Shown here one piece after another: positions 56,608 through 64,000 of a stretch of DNA of 64,000 nt. Source of the stretch: Bacteroidales bacterium (lineage in GTDB: Bacteria; Bacteroidota; Bacteroidia; Bacteroidales; JAQXIO01); the NCBI GenBank assembly GCA_029007825.1, contig JAQXIO010000074.1:1-64000 (forward strand), given 5' to 3'. Under the pieces are notes generated by a model. The model saw only the letters and a program-made list of their open reading frames with translations, did not search any database and had not been told where the DNA came from. The position numbers were made by a program, and so were the translations under genes. How positions within the stretch are numbered: position 1 is the first letter of the stretch; each line of letters opens with the position of its first letter.

Positions 56608-59160
56608 ATGAGAAGCAAGTACACACAACGTTTTACCGACGTTATAGCTTATAGCAAAGAAGAATCCGAACGCCTCCAGAATAATTACGTAGGACCCGAG
56701 CATCTCATGTTGGGGATCATTCGCGAAGGGAATGGCATAGCGATCGAACTCCTCGAAGCCTTCGACGTTGACGTTGAAAAATTGAAAGAGAACATCGATA
56801 GTGCCGTAAGACTTGCGAAAAAAGAAGTAATCGACGGAGCTGAACGGCAAGGAGTTCTTGTCACCAAGAATACCGATAAAATATTACGGATGAGCTTCTT
56901 AGAAGCAAAAGCATTCAATACGAACGATGTAGACACACAACATCTGTTGCTCGCCATTCTTAAAAACGGTGAAAACCTCCCGGCGCGTCTTCTTCAGGAA
57001 GAAAATGTGACTTATGATGAACTGTTTTCTTTTCTGGAAGAGAACATCGAAAATTTCCAGAATCATGATGCAGAAACGATGGGAGCCGATTTCACTGATA
57101 ATGATGACGACGACGATGAAGAGATGGAAGACCTCTCTTCTTTTCGTGAAAGCTCTAAGACCTCTCAATCTCCCGGAAATGCAAAAGGTAACAGCGATAC
57201 GCCCGTACTGAATAATTTTGGTACGGATATAACACTGGCCGCAGCCGAAAACAGGCTCGATCCTATTGTAGGAAGGGAAAAAGAAATCGAACGTATTGCA
57301 CAGATATTAAGCAGACGTAAGAAAAACAACCCTATTCTGATCGGTGAACCCGGAGTCGGTAAGTCGGCCATAGTAGAGGGTCTTGCGTTACGTATAATCC
57401 AGAAAAAAGTTTCAAGAGTGCTTTTTGATAAACGGATTATCAGCCTTGATTTACCTTCTATCGTAGCAGGTACCAAATATAGGGGACAGTTTGAAGAGCG
57501 TATCAGGGCTATACTCAATGAACTGAGTAAAAATCCTGATGTAATCCTCTTCATCGATGAAATCCATACGCTGGTAGGCGCTGGGAATGCATCCGGATCA
57601 CTGGATGCCGCCAATATCTTGAAGCCTGCTCTCGCCCGTGGTGAAATACAGTGCATCGGAGCTACAACGCTCGATGAATACCGTAATAATATTGAAAAAG
57701 ACGGTGCACTCGAAAGGAGGTTCCAGAAAGTAATGGTAGATCCCTCTTCCGCTGAAGAAACATTGCAGATACTCAAAAACATAAAAGACCGTTATGAGGA
57801 ACATCACAATGTCAATTATACGGAAGAAGCGCTTGAGGCATGTGTCAAATTGACCGACCGTTACATCAGTGACCGTAATTTTCCTGATAAAGCAATCGAT
57901 GCACTCGATGAAGCAGGCTCTCGGGTACATATATCCAATATTGTAATACCCAAAAGCATCGAAGATCTGGAACATTTGATAGAAGAGATTAAAGCCGAAA
58001 AAATACAGGCTGTCAAATCTCAGAACTTTGAATTGGCAGCAGGATTCCGTGACAAAGAGCGAGAGCTTTTGCAACGTCTGGAAGAAGCCAAGACAAAATG
58101 GGAAAAAGAGATGCAGGAAAACAGGCAGACAGTCGATACCGAGAAAGTTGCAGAAGTTGTTGCCATGATGTCCGGTGTTCCCGTACAGAGAATTGCTCAG
58201 GCCGAAAACCAAAGGCTTCTGGAAATGAAATCGATGCTTACATCTAAAGTAATAGGACAAGATGAAGCGGTAAACAAAATAGTAAAAGCCATACAACGGA
58301 GTCGTGTGGGCTTGAAAGACCCCAATCATCCGATCGGAACTTTTATGTTCTTAGGGCCTACCGGTGTCGGAAAAACCCACTTGGCTAAAATGCTGGCAGA
58401 ATTTCTATTCGACTCACCTGAAGCGCTTATCCGTATAGATATGAGTGAATATATGGAAAAATTCACCGTATCCAGATTGATCGGTGCACCTCCGGGATAT
58501 GTCGGTTACGAAGAAGGCGGTCAGCTTACGGAAAAAGTCCGTCGGAAACCCTATTCGGTAATCCTCTTGGATGAAATCGAGAAGGCACACCCCGATGTAT
58601 TCAACCTCTTGCTGCAGGTGCTCGATGAAGGCAGGTTAACCGATAGCCTCGGGCGTCGGGTTGACTTCAAGAATACTATTCTGATTATGACCTCCAATAT
58701 AGGTACGCGTCAGCTTAAAGATTTTGGAAAAGGAGTCGGATTCAATGTTGAACAAACCTCTGAAAAAGAGCATTCACGTAGTGTGATTCAGAAAGCGCTC
58801 AATAGAGCTTTTGCTCCTGAGTTCCTGAACAGGATTGACGATATCATTATGTTCGACCAATTGGATAAAGATGCTATATACAAAATCATAGACCTTGAAC
58901 TCAAAGGATTCTATCAGCGTCTCGAGCAGCTGGGGTATAAACTTCAGCTTACCGACAAAGCGAAAGAATTTATCGCTTCAAAAGGCTATGACGTACAATT
59001 CGGAGCACGTCCGTTAAAGCGTGCTATCCAGAAATACTTGGAAGACGAACTGGCGGAAATGATTATTCAGACAACGATAGTCGAAGGTGACACCGTTAAG
59101 GTTGACTTCGATGAGAAAGAACAGAAGATAACAACGCAGATTGTCTCGCACAAAGTCTGA
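56608..59160 (+). CDS. clpC: ClpC-type AAA+ protease/chaperone ATPase
   Basis: 850 aa. Clp N-domain with two repeats (about 5-145), an acidic linker (about 155-175), AAA-1 with Walker A GEPGVGKS (246-253), a short UVR-type middle domain ('AVKSQNFELAAGFRDKEREL', about 470-495) and AAA-2 with Walker A GPTGVGKT (583-590) and 'VILLDEIEKAHPDVFNLLLQ'. The short middle domain makes it ClpC rather than ClpB. It unfolds substrates for the ClpP peptidase. The N-domain 'YSKEESERLQNNYVGPEHLMLG' is standard. Confidence 0.95.
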   Translation: MRSKYTQRFTDVIAYSKEESERLQNNYVGPEHLMLGIIREGNGIAIELLEAFDVDVEKLKENIDSAVRLAKKEVIDGAERQGVLVTKNTDKILRMSFLEAKAFNTNDVDTQHLLLAILKNGENLPARLLQEENVTYDELFSFLEENIENFQNHDAETMGADFTDNDDDDDEEMEDLSSFRESSKTSQSPGNAKGNSDTPVLNNFGTDITLAAAENRLDPIVGREKEIERIAQILSRRKKNNPILIGEPGVGKSAIVEGLALRIIQKKVSRVLFDKRIISLDLPSIVAGTKYRGQFEERIRAILNELSKNPDVILFIDEIHTLVGAGNASGSLDAANILKPALARGEIQCIGATTLDEYRNNIEKDGALERRFQKVMVDPSSAEETLQILKNIKDRYEEHHNVNYTEEALEACVKLTDRYISDRNFPDKAIDALDEAGSRVHISNIVIPKSIEDLEHLIEEIKAEKIQAVKSQNFELAAGFRDKERELLQRLEEAKTKWEKEMQENRQTVDTEKVAEVVAMMSGVPVQRIAQAENQRLLEMKSMLTSKVIGQDEAVNKIVKAIQRSRVGLKDPNHPIGTFMFLGPTGVGKTHLAKMLAEFLFDSPEALIRIDMSEYMEKFTVSRLIGAPPGYVGYEEGGQLTEKVRRKPYSVILLDEIEKAHPDVFNLLLQVLDEGRLTDSLGRRVDFKNTILIMTSNIGTRQLKDFGKGVGFNVEQTSEKEHSRSVIQKALNRAFAPEFLNRIDDIIMFDQLDKDAIYKIIDLELKGFYQRLEQLGYKLQLTDKAKEFIASKGYDVQFGARPLKRAIQKYLEDELAEMIIQTTIVEGDTVKVDFDEKEQKITTQIVSHKV

Positions 59161-59192
59161 CAAACCTGCGTCTCGGATTTATATTACAAGTC

Positions 59193-59228
59193 AAAATGTC
59201 AGACTTTACGGTCTGGCATTTTTTTTGT
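59193..59228 (+). terminator. Intrinsic terminator of clpC
   Basis: A 12-bp stem (59193-59204 with 59211-59222, one G-U pair, 6-nt loop) followed by a T run. Confidence 0.88.
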
Positions 59229-59311
59229 TTTTTCTTAAGCGGAACCGGCGTTTTTTTAGATCCGGAGAGACAGTTGGGTAAAAAATTCCGGTTAATCCGT
59301 ATTGAGAACGT

Positions 59312-59343
59312 TTGAACAAAGAGTAAAAGAAATGTTTATTTGA
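59312..59343 (+). promoter_or_regulatory. Promoter candidate of htpG
   Basis: TTTG at 59312-59315, a 20-bp spacer and TTTATTTG at 59336-59343 (one mismatch from TAnnTTTG). The leader would be about 65 nt. Confidence 0.5.
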
Positions 59344-59416
59344 ATATAATCGACGATAGGTATATTCAGATAAGATGAAAAGATCATAATAATTTAATTG
59401 TTAAAATAGAAAAGCT

Positions 59417-61462
59417 ATGCAAAAAGGTACTATTGGGGTAACGACAGACAACATCTTCCCTATTATCAAAAAGTTTCTGTACAGTGATCATGAAATCTTC
59501 CTGCGTGAAATCGTATCCAATGCTGTAGATGCAACGCAAAAACTGAAAACTTTTGCATCTGTAGGCGAATTCAAAGGTGATCTCGGTGATCTGAATGTAG
59601 AGGTAAAACTCGGAAAAGATACTATAACCGTAAGTGACCGTGGTATCGGGATGACTGCTGATGAAATAAACCAGTACATAAACCAGATTGCATTATCCAG
59701 TGCCGAAGAATTTCTTGATAAATATAAAAATGATGCAAACGCTATTATAGGACATTTTGGCCTCGGATTCTATTCTGCTTTTATGGTTGCAAAAAAAGTG
59801 GAAATCGTTACCAAATCCTTTAAAGAAGGTGCAGTACCTATGAAATGGAGTTGTGACGGAACGCCGGAATACACGCTCGAAGAAACGACAAAAGAAGACC
59901 GGGGTACCGACATCATACTTTATATCGACGATGAAAACAAAGAATTTCTCAAAGAAGATAAAATTTTCTCACTGCTGAAGAAGTATTGTAAATTCTTACC
60001 TGTACCTATCATTTTCGGGAAAGAGAAAGAATGGAAAGACGGTAAAGAAGTTGAAACCGATAAGCCGCGTCAGATAAACGACACGCATCCGTTATGGACA
60101 CGCAAACCCGCCGATCTGACTGACGAAGATTATCTCAAATTTTACCGTGAACTTTATCCTATGAGTGAAGAACCGCTCTTCTGGATACACCTTAATGTCG
60201 ATTTTCCGTTTAATCTGACCGGAATACTCTATTTCCCCAAAATAAAGAACAACATCGATCTTCAGAGAAACAAAATACAACTATATAGCAATCAGGTTTT
60301 TGTTACGGATTCCGTAGAAGGTATCGTGCCGGAGTTCCTGACATTGCTGCATGGAGTCATCGATTCACCCGATATACCTCTTAACGTGTCCCGTTCTTAT
60401 TTGCAAAGCGATTCCAACGTTAAGAAAATTTCGAACTATATTACCAAAAAAGTTGCAGACAGGCTCGAGGAAATCTTTAAAAACGACAGAAATCAGTACG
60501 AAGCAAAATGGGACAGCCTCAAACTGTTCATCGAATATGGTATGCTCAGTGATGAAAAATTCTATGAACGTGCTATAAAATTCGCACTCTTTAAAGATGA
60601 AGATGGAAAACTATTTACGTTTGAAGAATATAAAACACTGATTAAAGACAATCAGACCGATAAAGACGGCACATTAATCGTCCTTTATGCATCCGATAAA
60701 GAGGAACAATACAGTTACATAGACAATGCGAAAGCAAAAGGCTACGATGTGCTTATCATGGACGGTCAGTTAGATACACACATGGTTGGTTTGCTGGAAC
60801 AGAAATTCGATAAAACCCGTTTTGTCCGTGTCGATAGTGACGTAGTAGATAATTTGATCCGCAAAGAAGATAAAAAAGCGTCGGCTCTCGATGCTGAAAA
60901 GCAGGATATTTTGAATGAGCTCTTTAAATCGCAACTCCCTAAACAGGAGAAAAAAGAATTTATGGTTAGCTTTGAAGCTCTGGGTAAAAATGCCTCACCC
61001 GTGTTCATCACCCAAAGCGAATATATGCGCCGTATGAAAGAGATGTCAGCGTTTCAGCAAGGTTTCAACTTCTACGGTGAACTCCCCGACAGCTACAATC
61101 TCGTACTCAATACCGACCATCCGGTTATTGAAAAACTATTGAAAGACGAAGATGCTGCTTGCGGCAAAGAATTAGCACCTATTAATTCAGAGCTTAGCGG
61201 TCTAAAAGCCCGCCAGGACAGTTTGCGTGAGAGTCAGAAAGACAAGAAAGAAGACGAAATACCGGTACAGGATAAAGAAGATTTGAAAAAAACAGAGCAA
61301 CAGATAGAAGAGGAAAAAAGTAAGAAAAACAAAATTCTTGCCGATTATGCTGCATCCAATCCGGTTATCGGCCAGTTAATAGACCTGGCGTTGCTTTCGA
61401 ACGGATTGCTTAAAGGAGAAGCTTTGAGCAACTTCATCAAGAGAAGTGTAAATATGATTTGA
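59417..61462 (+). CDS. htpG: Molecular chaperone HtpG (Hsp90)
   Basis: 681 aa. The N-terminal GHKL ATPase has 'LREIVSNAVDATQKL' (the catalytic Glu and Mg-binding Asn, with Val-Asp-Ala-Thr in place of the more usual Ser-Asp-Ala), 'VSDRGIGMTADEI' and 'IGHFGLGFYSAFMVA'. The middle domain starts with 'NDTHPLWTRKPADLTDEDYL' and has 'IDSPDIPLNVSRSYLQ'. The C-terminal domain is longer than in E. coli, with a Lys/Glu-rich coiled stretch ('KDKKEDEIPVQDKEDLKKTE', about 608-640). Promotes folding of client proteins under stress; placed between clpC and an envelope gene. Confidence 0.96.
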   Translation: MQKGTIGVTTDNIFPIIKKFLYSDHEIFLREIVSNAVDATQKLKTFASVGEFKGDLGDLNVEVKLGKDTITVSDRGIGMTADEINQYINQIALSSAEEFLDKYKNDANAIIGHFGLGFYSAFMVAKKVEIVTKSFKEGAVPMKWSCDGTPEYTLEETTKEDRGTDIILYIDDENKEFLKEDKIFSLLKKYCKFLPVPIIFGKEKEWKDGKEVETDKPRQINDTHPLWTRKPADLTDEDYLKFYRELYPMSEEPLFWIHLNVDFPFNLTGILYFPKIKNNIDLQRNKIQLYSNQVFVTDSVEGIVPEFLTLLHGVIDSPDIPLNVSRSYLQSDSNVKKISNYITKKVADRLEEIFKNDRNQYEAKWDSLKLFIEYGMLSDEKFYERAIKFALFKDEDGKLFTFEEYKTLIKDNQTDKDGTLIVLYASDKEEQYSYIDNAKAKGYDVLIMDGQLDTHMVGLLEQKFDKTRFVRVDSDVVDNLIRKEDKKASALDAEKQDILNELFKSQLPKQEKKEFMVSFEALGKNASPVFITQSEYMRRMKEMSAFQQGFNFYGELPDSYNLVLNTDHPVIEKLLKDEDAACGKELAPINSELSGLKARQDSLRESQKDKKEDEIPVQDKEDLKKTEQQIEEEKSKKNKILADYAASNPVIGQLIDLALLSNGLLKGEALSNFIKRSVNMI

Positions 61463-61485
61463 TAATTATATAATAAAGCGACTTA

Positions 61486-61533
61486 AAAAAGTGCCTTCTA
61501 CAAAGCAAAAATCTTGAGAAGGCACTTTTTTTT
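61486..61533 (+). terminator. Intrinsic terminator of htpG
   Basis: A 14-bp stem (61486-61499 with 61517-61530, 17-nt loop) followed by a run of T. Confidence 0.88.
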
Positions 61534-61575
61534 AATTATCGTTCCGTAAAAACATAAAAAAACGAACGAATATCT

Positions 61576-61583
61576 TAACTTTG
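61576..61583 (+). promoter_or_regulatory. -7 promoter element of the patatin gene
   Basis: TAACTTTG. It predicts a start near 61590, so the coding region must begin at ATG 61611, not at the TTG at 61581. Confidence 0.6.
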
Positions 61584-61610
61584 AAGTCAGAGAAAACATT
61601 TTATTACCGA

Positions 61611-63905
61611 ATGAAGAGGAACCTGCTTGTTTCTGTTTTTATCTCGCTTCTGTCTATAACCGTATCTGCACAGACCGTCGGACTGGTATTAAGCGGTGGA
61701 GGAGCAAAAGGTGCGGCGCATTTGGGAGTAATAAAAGCCCTCGAAGAAAATAATATCCCGATCGATTATATAACGGGAACCTCTGTAGGTGCCATTGTCG
61801 GAGGTATGTATGCTATGGCATGGACCCCCGAAGAAGTGCTGGATCTCATGCTCTCTGAAGAGTTCAGTTACTGGCAGTCCGGAAAAGTACAGCAAAAATA
61901 CATATACTTTTTTAAAGAAGCCCCTCCCACCCCTGAATTCATGACCTTTCATATACAATTGGGAGACTCCGTTAAAATATTGAACTCGTTGCTTCCGTCG
62001 AGCTTGATAAATCCGATACAGATGAATCAGGCATTTATGGGACTCTTTGCTCAGGCTACGGCTCAATGTGGTGGAGATTTTAATAAACTTTTCGTTCCAT
62101 TTCGTTGTGTTGCATCTGACGTTTTCGACAAAAAAGCGGTGGTGTTTTCATCCGGATCGTTGGGAGATGCAGTAAGGGCTTCTATGACCTTTCCGTTCGT
62201 CTTTAAACCTCTTACGATAAACGGAGTACCTATGTTCGATGGCGGAATTTATGATAATTTTCCGATCGACTGCATGAAAGAAGATTTCAAGCCGGGATTC
62301 ATTTTAGGGGTATCCTTATCCGGAGAAAATATAAATCCGAGTAAATCGAACCTCTACGAACAGGTAGAAGCTATGATTATGCAGAAAACTGACTATCAGG
62401 TGGACAGTATAAGCGGGATTCTGTTACAAATAGACCTTCCGGATGTCAATCTGCTGGATTTTCAGAAATCCAGAGAAACATTTAAGATCGGTTACGACAA
62501 AGCTATGCAGATGATGCCCGAAATAAAAAAGCGCGTGAAACGGACACGTCCCGCTCAGGAATTGGCACTCATGCGTATGCAATACCGTAATCAGCTCCAT
62601 CCTCTGCGCTTCAAAGATGTAATAGTAGAAGGATGTTCAGAACAACAAGCCAGATATATAGAGCATCAGTTTACGGAATCCAAAGACAAATATTTCTCAT
62701 TCGAAGATTTTAAGCGCATCTATTTCCAGATACTCACCGATTCTAAAATCAAGGAAATTATACCTCATGCCGTATATAACCCTGATGACGACTCTTTTAA
62801 TCTCATACTTAAAGTCACCATCAGTAATGAGATTGCTGTAAGTTTTGGTGGAAATATATCTTCTTCGAGCGCGAACCAGCTCTATCTGGGAATAGGTTAT
62901 CAGACTTTAGGCCGTTATCCTTTCGATGCATGGGGTAATTTTCAGGTAGGAAATGCATTTAGCGGTGTACTTCTTACCGGACGCGTCGATATGAACGGTG
63001 CTGTGCCGATGTATCTTCGCCTTACCGGAGCCTTTTCTTTACGTAATTATTTTGAAAAAGAGACGCTTTTCTTCGAAGACCTCAGACCCTCTTTTATCAG
63101 GAGTAAAGAACTGTACGTCAAAGCCAGTCTCGGTTTTCCGTTCCTTACCACGACAAAAGCGGAAATAACCGCAGGATTCGGACGACTTACAGACCGCTAT
63201 TATCCTACTACTGAAATTTCGGCTACATCACGTTACGATAAAAGTTACTACAATCAGTTCCTGGGGTCTCTGCGTATCATCAACAATACACTCAACTACA
63301 AACAATACCCGACATTAGGGACATTTAACGAGTTATTGGCTCAATCGGTAACAAGCTGGGATAATTTTGAGCCCGGCACGGTTACCCCCGGTAATCAGCC
63401 TTTGGCAAGCAGCCAGTCATGGCTACAATTTACAGCCCGTATAAACAATTACCATTCGTTGGCAAAGCATTTCACTTTGGGTTATCTGTTCGAAGGAGTT
63501 TTATCGAGTAAAAACCTGAGTGAAAACTATACATCCTCTATTATTCAAGCCCCGGCATTTACCCCTACCCCTCATTCTAAAATAACCTACCATGAAGCAT
63601 TCCGTTCGAATCAATATATAGCAGGCGGATTGATTCCTATTGTCAAGTTTACAGAGATGCTGCATCTCCGGACGGAAGTATATGGCTTTGTTCCAATCTA
63701 TCCTATATCGCGTGTAGGTTATAATGACGTTACGTACGGAAAAGCTTTCAGCAAAATTAATTTCATGGGCGAAATAGCGGCAGTAGTACAACTTCCTTTT
63801 GCTTCTATTTCCGTATTTGCCAATACATACAGCTACCCCTTCAATCGATGGAACTTCGGACTGAATATCGGATACCTCATATTCAATCCTAAATTCTTAG
63901 ACTAA
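61611..63905 (+). CDS. Patatin-like phospholipase fused to POTRA and BamA-like barrel (type Vd-like)
   Basis: 764 aa from ATG 61611, which follows a -7 box at 61576-61583 and gives a signal peptide ending SAQ. The patatin domain (about 22-320) has the oxyanion loop GGGAKG (29-34), the nucleophile elbow GTSVG with Ser58, and the catalytic Asp210 in 'MFDGGIYDNFP'. A POTRA-like segment follows (about 335-410, 'LRFKDVIVEGCSEQQARYIE'), then a beta-barrel domain of surface-antigen type to the end ('FGLNIGYLIFNPKF'). The order signal-patatin-POTRA-barrel is that of PlpD and FplA, in which the lipase domain is displayed or secreted. It is expected to be outer-membrane anchored with phospholipase A activity. 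Nothing follows in the last 95 nt. Confidence 0.9.
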   Translation: MKRNLLVSVFISLLSITVSAQTVGLVLSGGGAKGAAHLGVIKALEENNIPIDYITGTSVGAIVGGMYAMAWTPEEVLDLMLSEEFSYWQSGKVQQKYIYFFKEAPPTPEFMTFHIQLGDSVKILNSLLPSSLINPIQMNQAFMGLFAQATAQCGGDFNKLFVPFRCVASDVFDKKAVVFSSGSLGDAVRASMTFPFVFKPLTINGVPMFDGGIYDNFPIDCMKEDFKPGFILGVSLSGENINPSKSNLYEQVEAMIMQKTDYQVDSISGILLQIDLPDVNLLDFQKSRETFKIGYDKAMQMMPEIKKRVKRTRPAQELALMRMQYRNQLHPLRFKDVIVEGCSEQQARYIEHQFTESKDKYFSFEDFKRIYFQILTDSKIKEIIPHAVYNPDDDSFNLILKVTISNEIAVSFGGNISSSSANQLYLGIGYQTLGRYPFDAWGNFQVGNAFSGVLLTGRVDMNGAVPMYLRLTGAFSLRNYFEKETLFFEDLRPSFIRSKELYVKASLGFPFLTTTKAEITAGFGRLTDRYYPTTEISATSRYDKSYYNQFLGSLRIINNTLNYKQYPTLGTFNELLAQSVTSWDNFEPGTVTPGNQPLASSQSWLQFTARINNYHSLAKHFTLGYLFEGVLSSKNLSENYTSSIIQAPAFTPTPHSKITYHEAFRSNQYIAGGLIPIVKFTEMLHLRTEVYGFVPIYPISRVGYNDVTYGKAFSKINFMGEIAAVVQLPFASISVFANTYSYPFNRWNFGLNIGYLIFNPKFLD

Positions 63906-64000
63906 AATTATCCTGATGCGACTAAAAATGGAATTTTAGTACATTGGAAAATCCGGAAAATTTTCAGCAAATACCTTTTGGACAGATAACTTCGTTCGAA

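Noticed and set aside
57165..58329. Long antisense reading frames (205 and 243 codons) opposite clpC
   Set aside because: They lie entirely opposite a conserved ClpC domain, are rich in Ser/Phe/Cys and show no family pattern; they are by-products of clpC codon use.
63906..64000. Start of a further gene at the right edge
   Set aside because: Only 95 nt remain, and no promoter, start codon with an open frame or hairpin stands out.

Overview
The window looks like the chromosome of a Bacteroidales bacterium (phylum Bacteroidota). Seen directly: many genes are preceded by the Bacteroidota promoter -7 box TAnnTTTG rather than a Pribnow box, Shine-Dalgarno sites are mostly absent, and the base composition is AT-leaning. 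Gene content agrees: a complete batABCDE/moxR aerotolerance operon, an ATP synthase operon in the order atpD-C-x-B-E-F-H-A-G, rpmB-rpmG followed by a DUF4295 gene, a large TamB, and a patatin-BamA-like fusion. I cannot name the genus. I see no tRNA or rRNA genes, CRISPR array, insertion sequence or prophage. Most of the window is core chromosome.

Layout. (1) 1-9757, plus strand: an export operon made of the C-terminal part of an O-antigen-ligase-like/TPR membrane protein (cut by the window edge), a lipoprotein adaptor, an RND permease, a TolC-type channel and a second, divergent RND permease. (2) 9892-12749, minus: a DcaP-like porin and a GadC-type amino-acid antiporter. (3) 12750-13507: an AT-rich intergenic stretch with a strong promoter, a ~330-nt untranslated tract and an intrinsic terminator. 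(4) 13508-17263: a GH9 glycosidase and a serine beta-lactamase-fold hydrolase. (5) 17481-24714: F1Fo ATP synthase. (6) 24932-25545: a decayed locus with an AraC-type HTH remnant. (7) 25742-27233, minus: a DUF2007-Usp fusion and a small HTH protein. (8) 27347-36305, minus: moxR, DUF58, a BatD-like membrane protein, batA-batE and a PAP2 phosphatase, closely packed and probably one operon. (9) 36839-39777: aldo/keto reductase, Old Yellow Enzyme and a Kv-like channel with a zinc ribbon. (10) 39885-46940, minus: a membrane-anchored HU-LysM fusion, HU, rimO, ftsY, DUF4295, rpmG, rpmB, cinA and tsaD. (11) 47091-52112: tamB and a small outer-membrane barrel. (12) 52607-56389, minus: a TPR protein and gyrA. 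(13) 56608-63905: clpC, htpG and a PlpD-like patatin.

Several units act on the cell envelope: the paired RND exporter, the Bat complex (MoxR ATPase, VWA proteins and TPR partners), TamB, the patatin-barrel protein, and the HU-LysM protein that could tie DNA to the cell wall. The most interesting observations are the HU-TM-LysM fusion, the two-permease RND operon, the zinc-ribbon potassium channel, the apparent non-AUG start of tamB, and the leader or small RNA with alternative pairing upstream of the GH9 gene. For six genes a nearby promoter or a signal peptide argues for a start downstream of the longest reading frame; those starts are adopted here.
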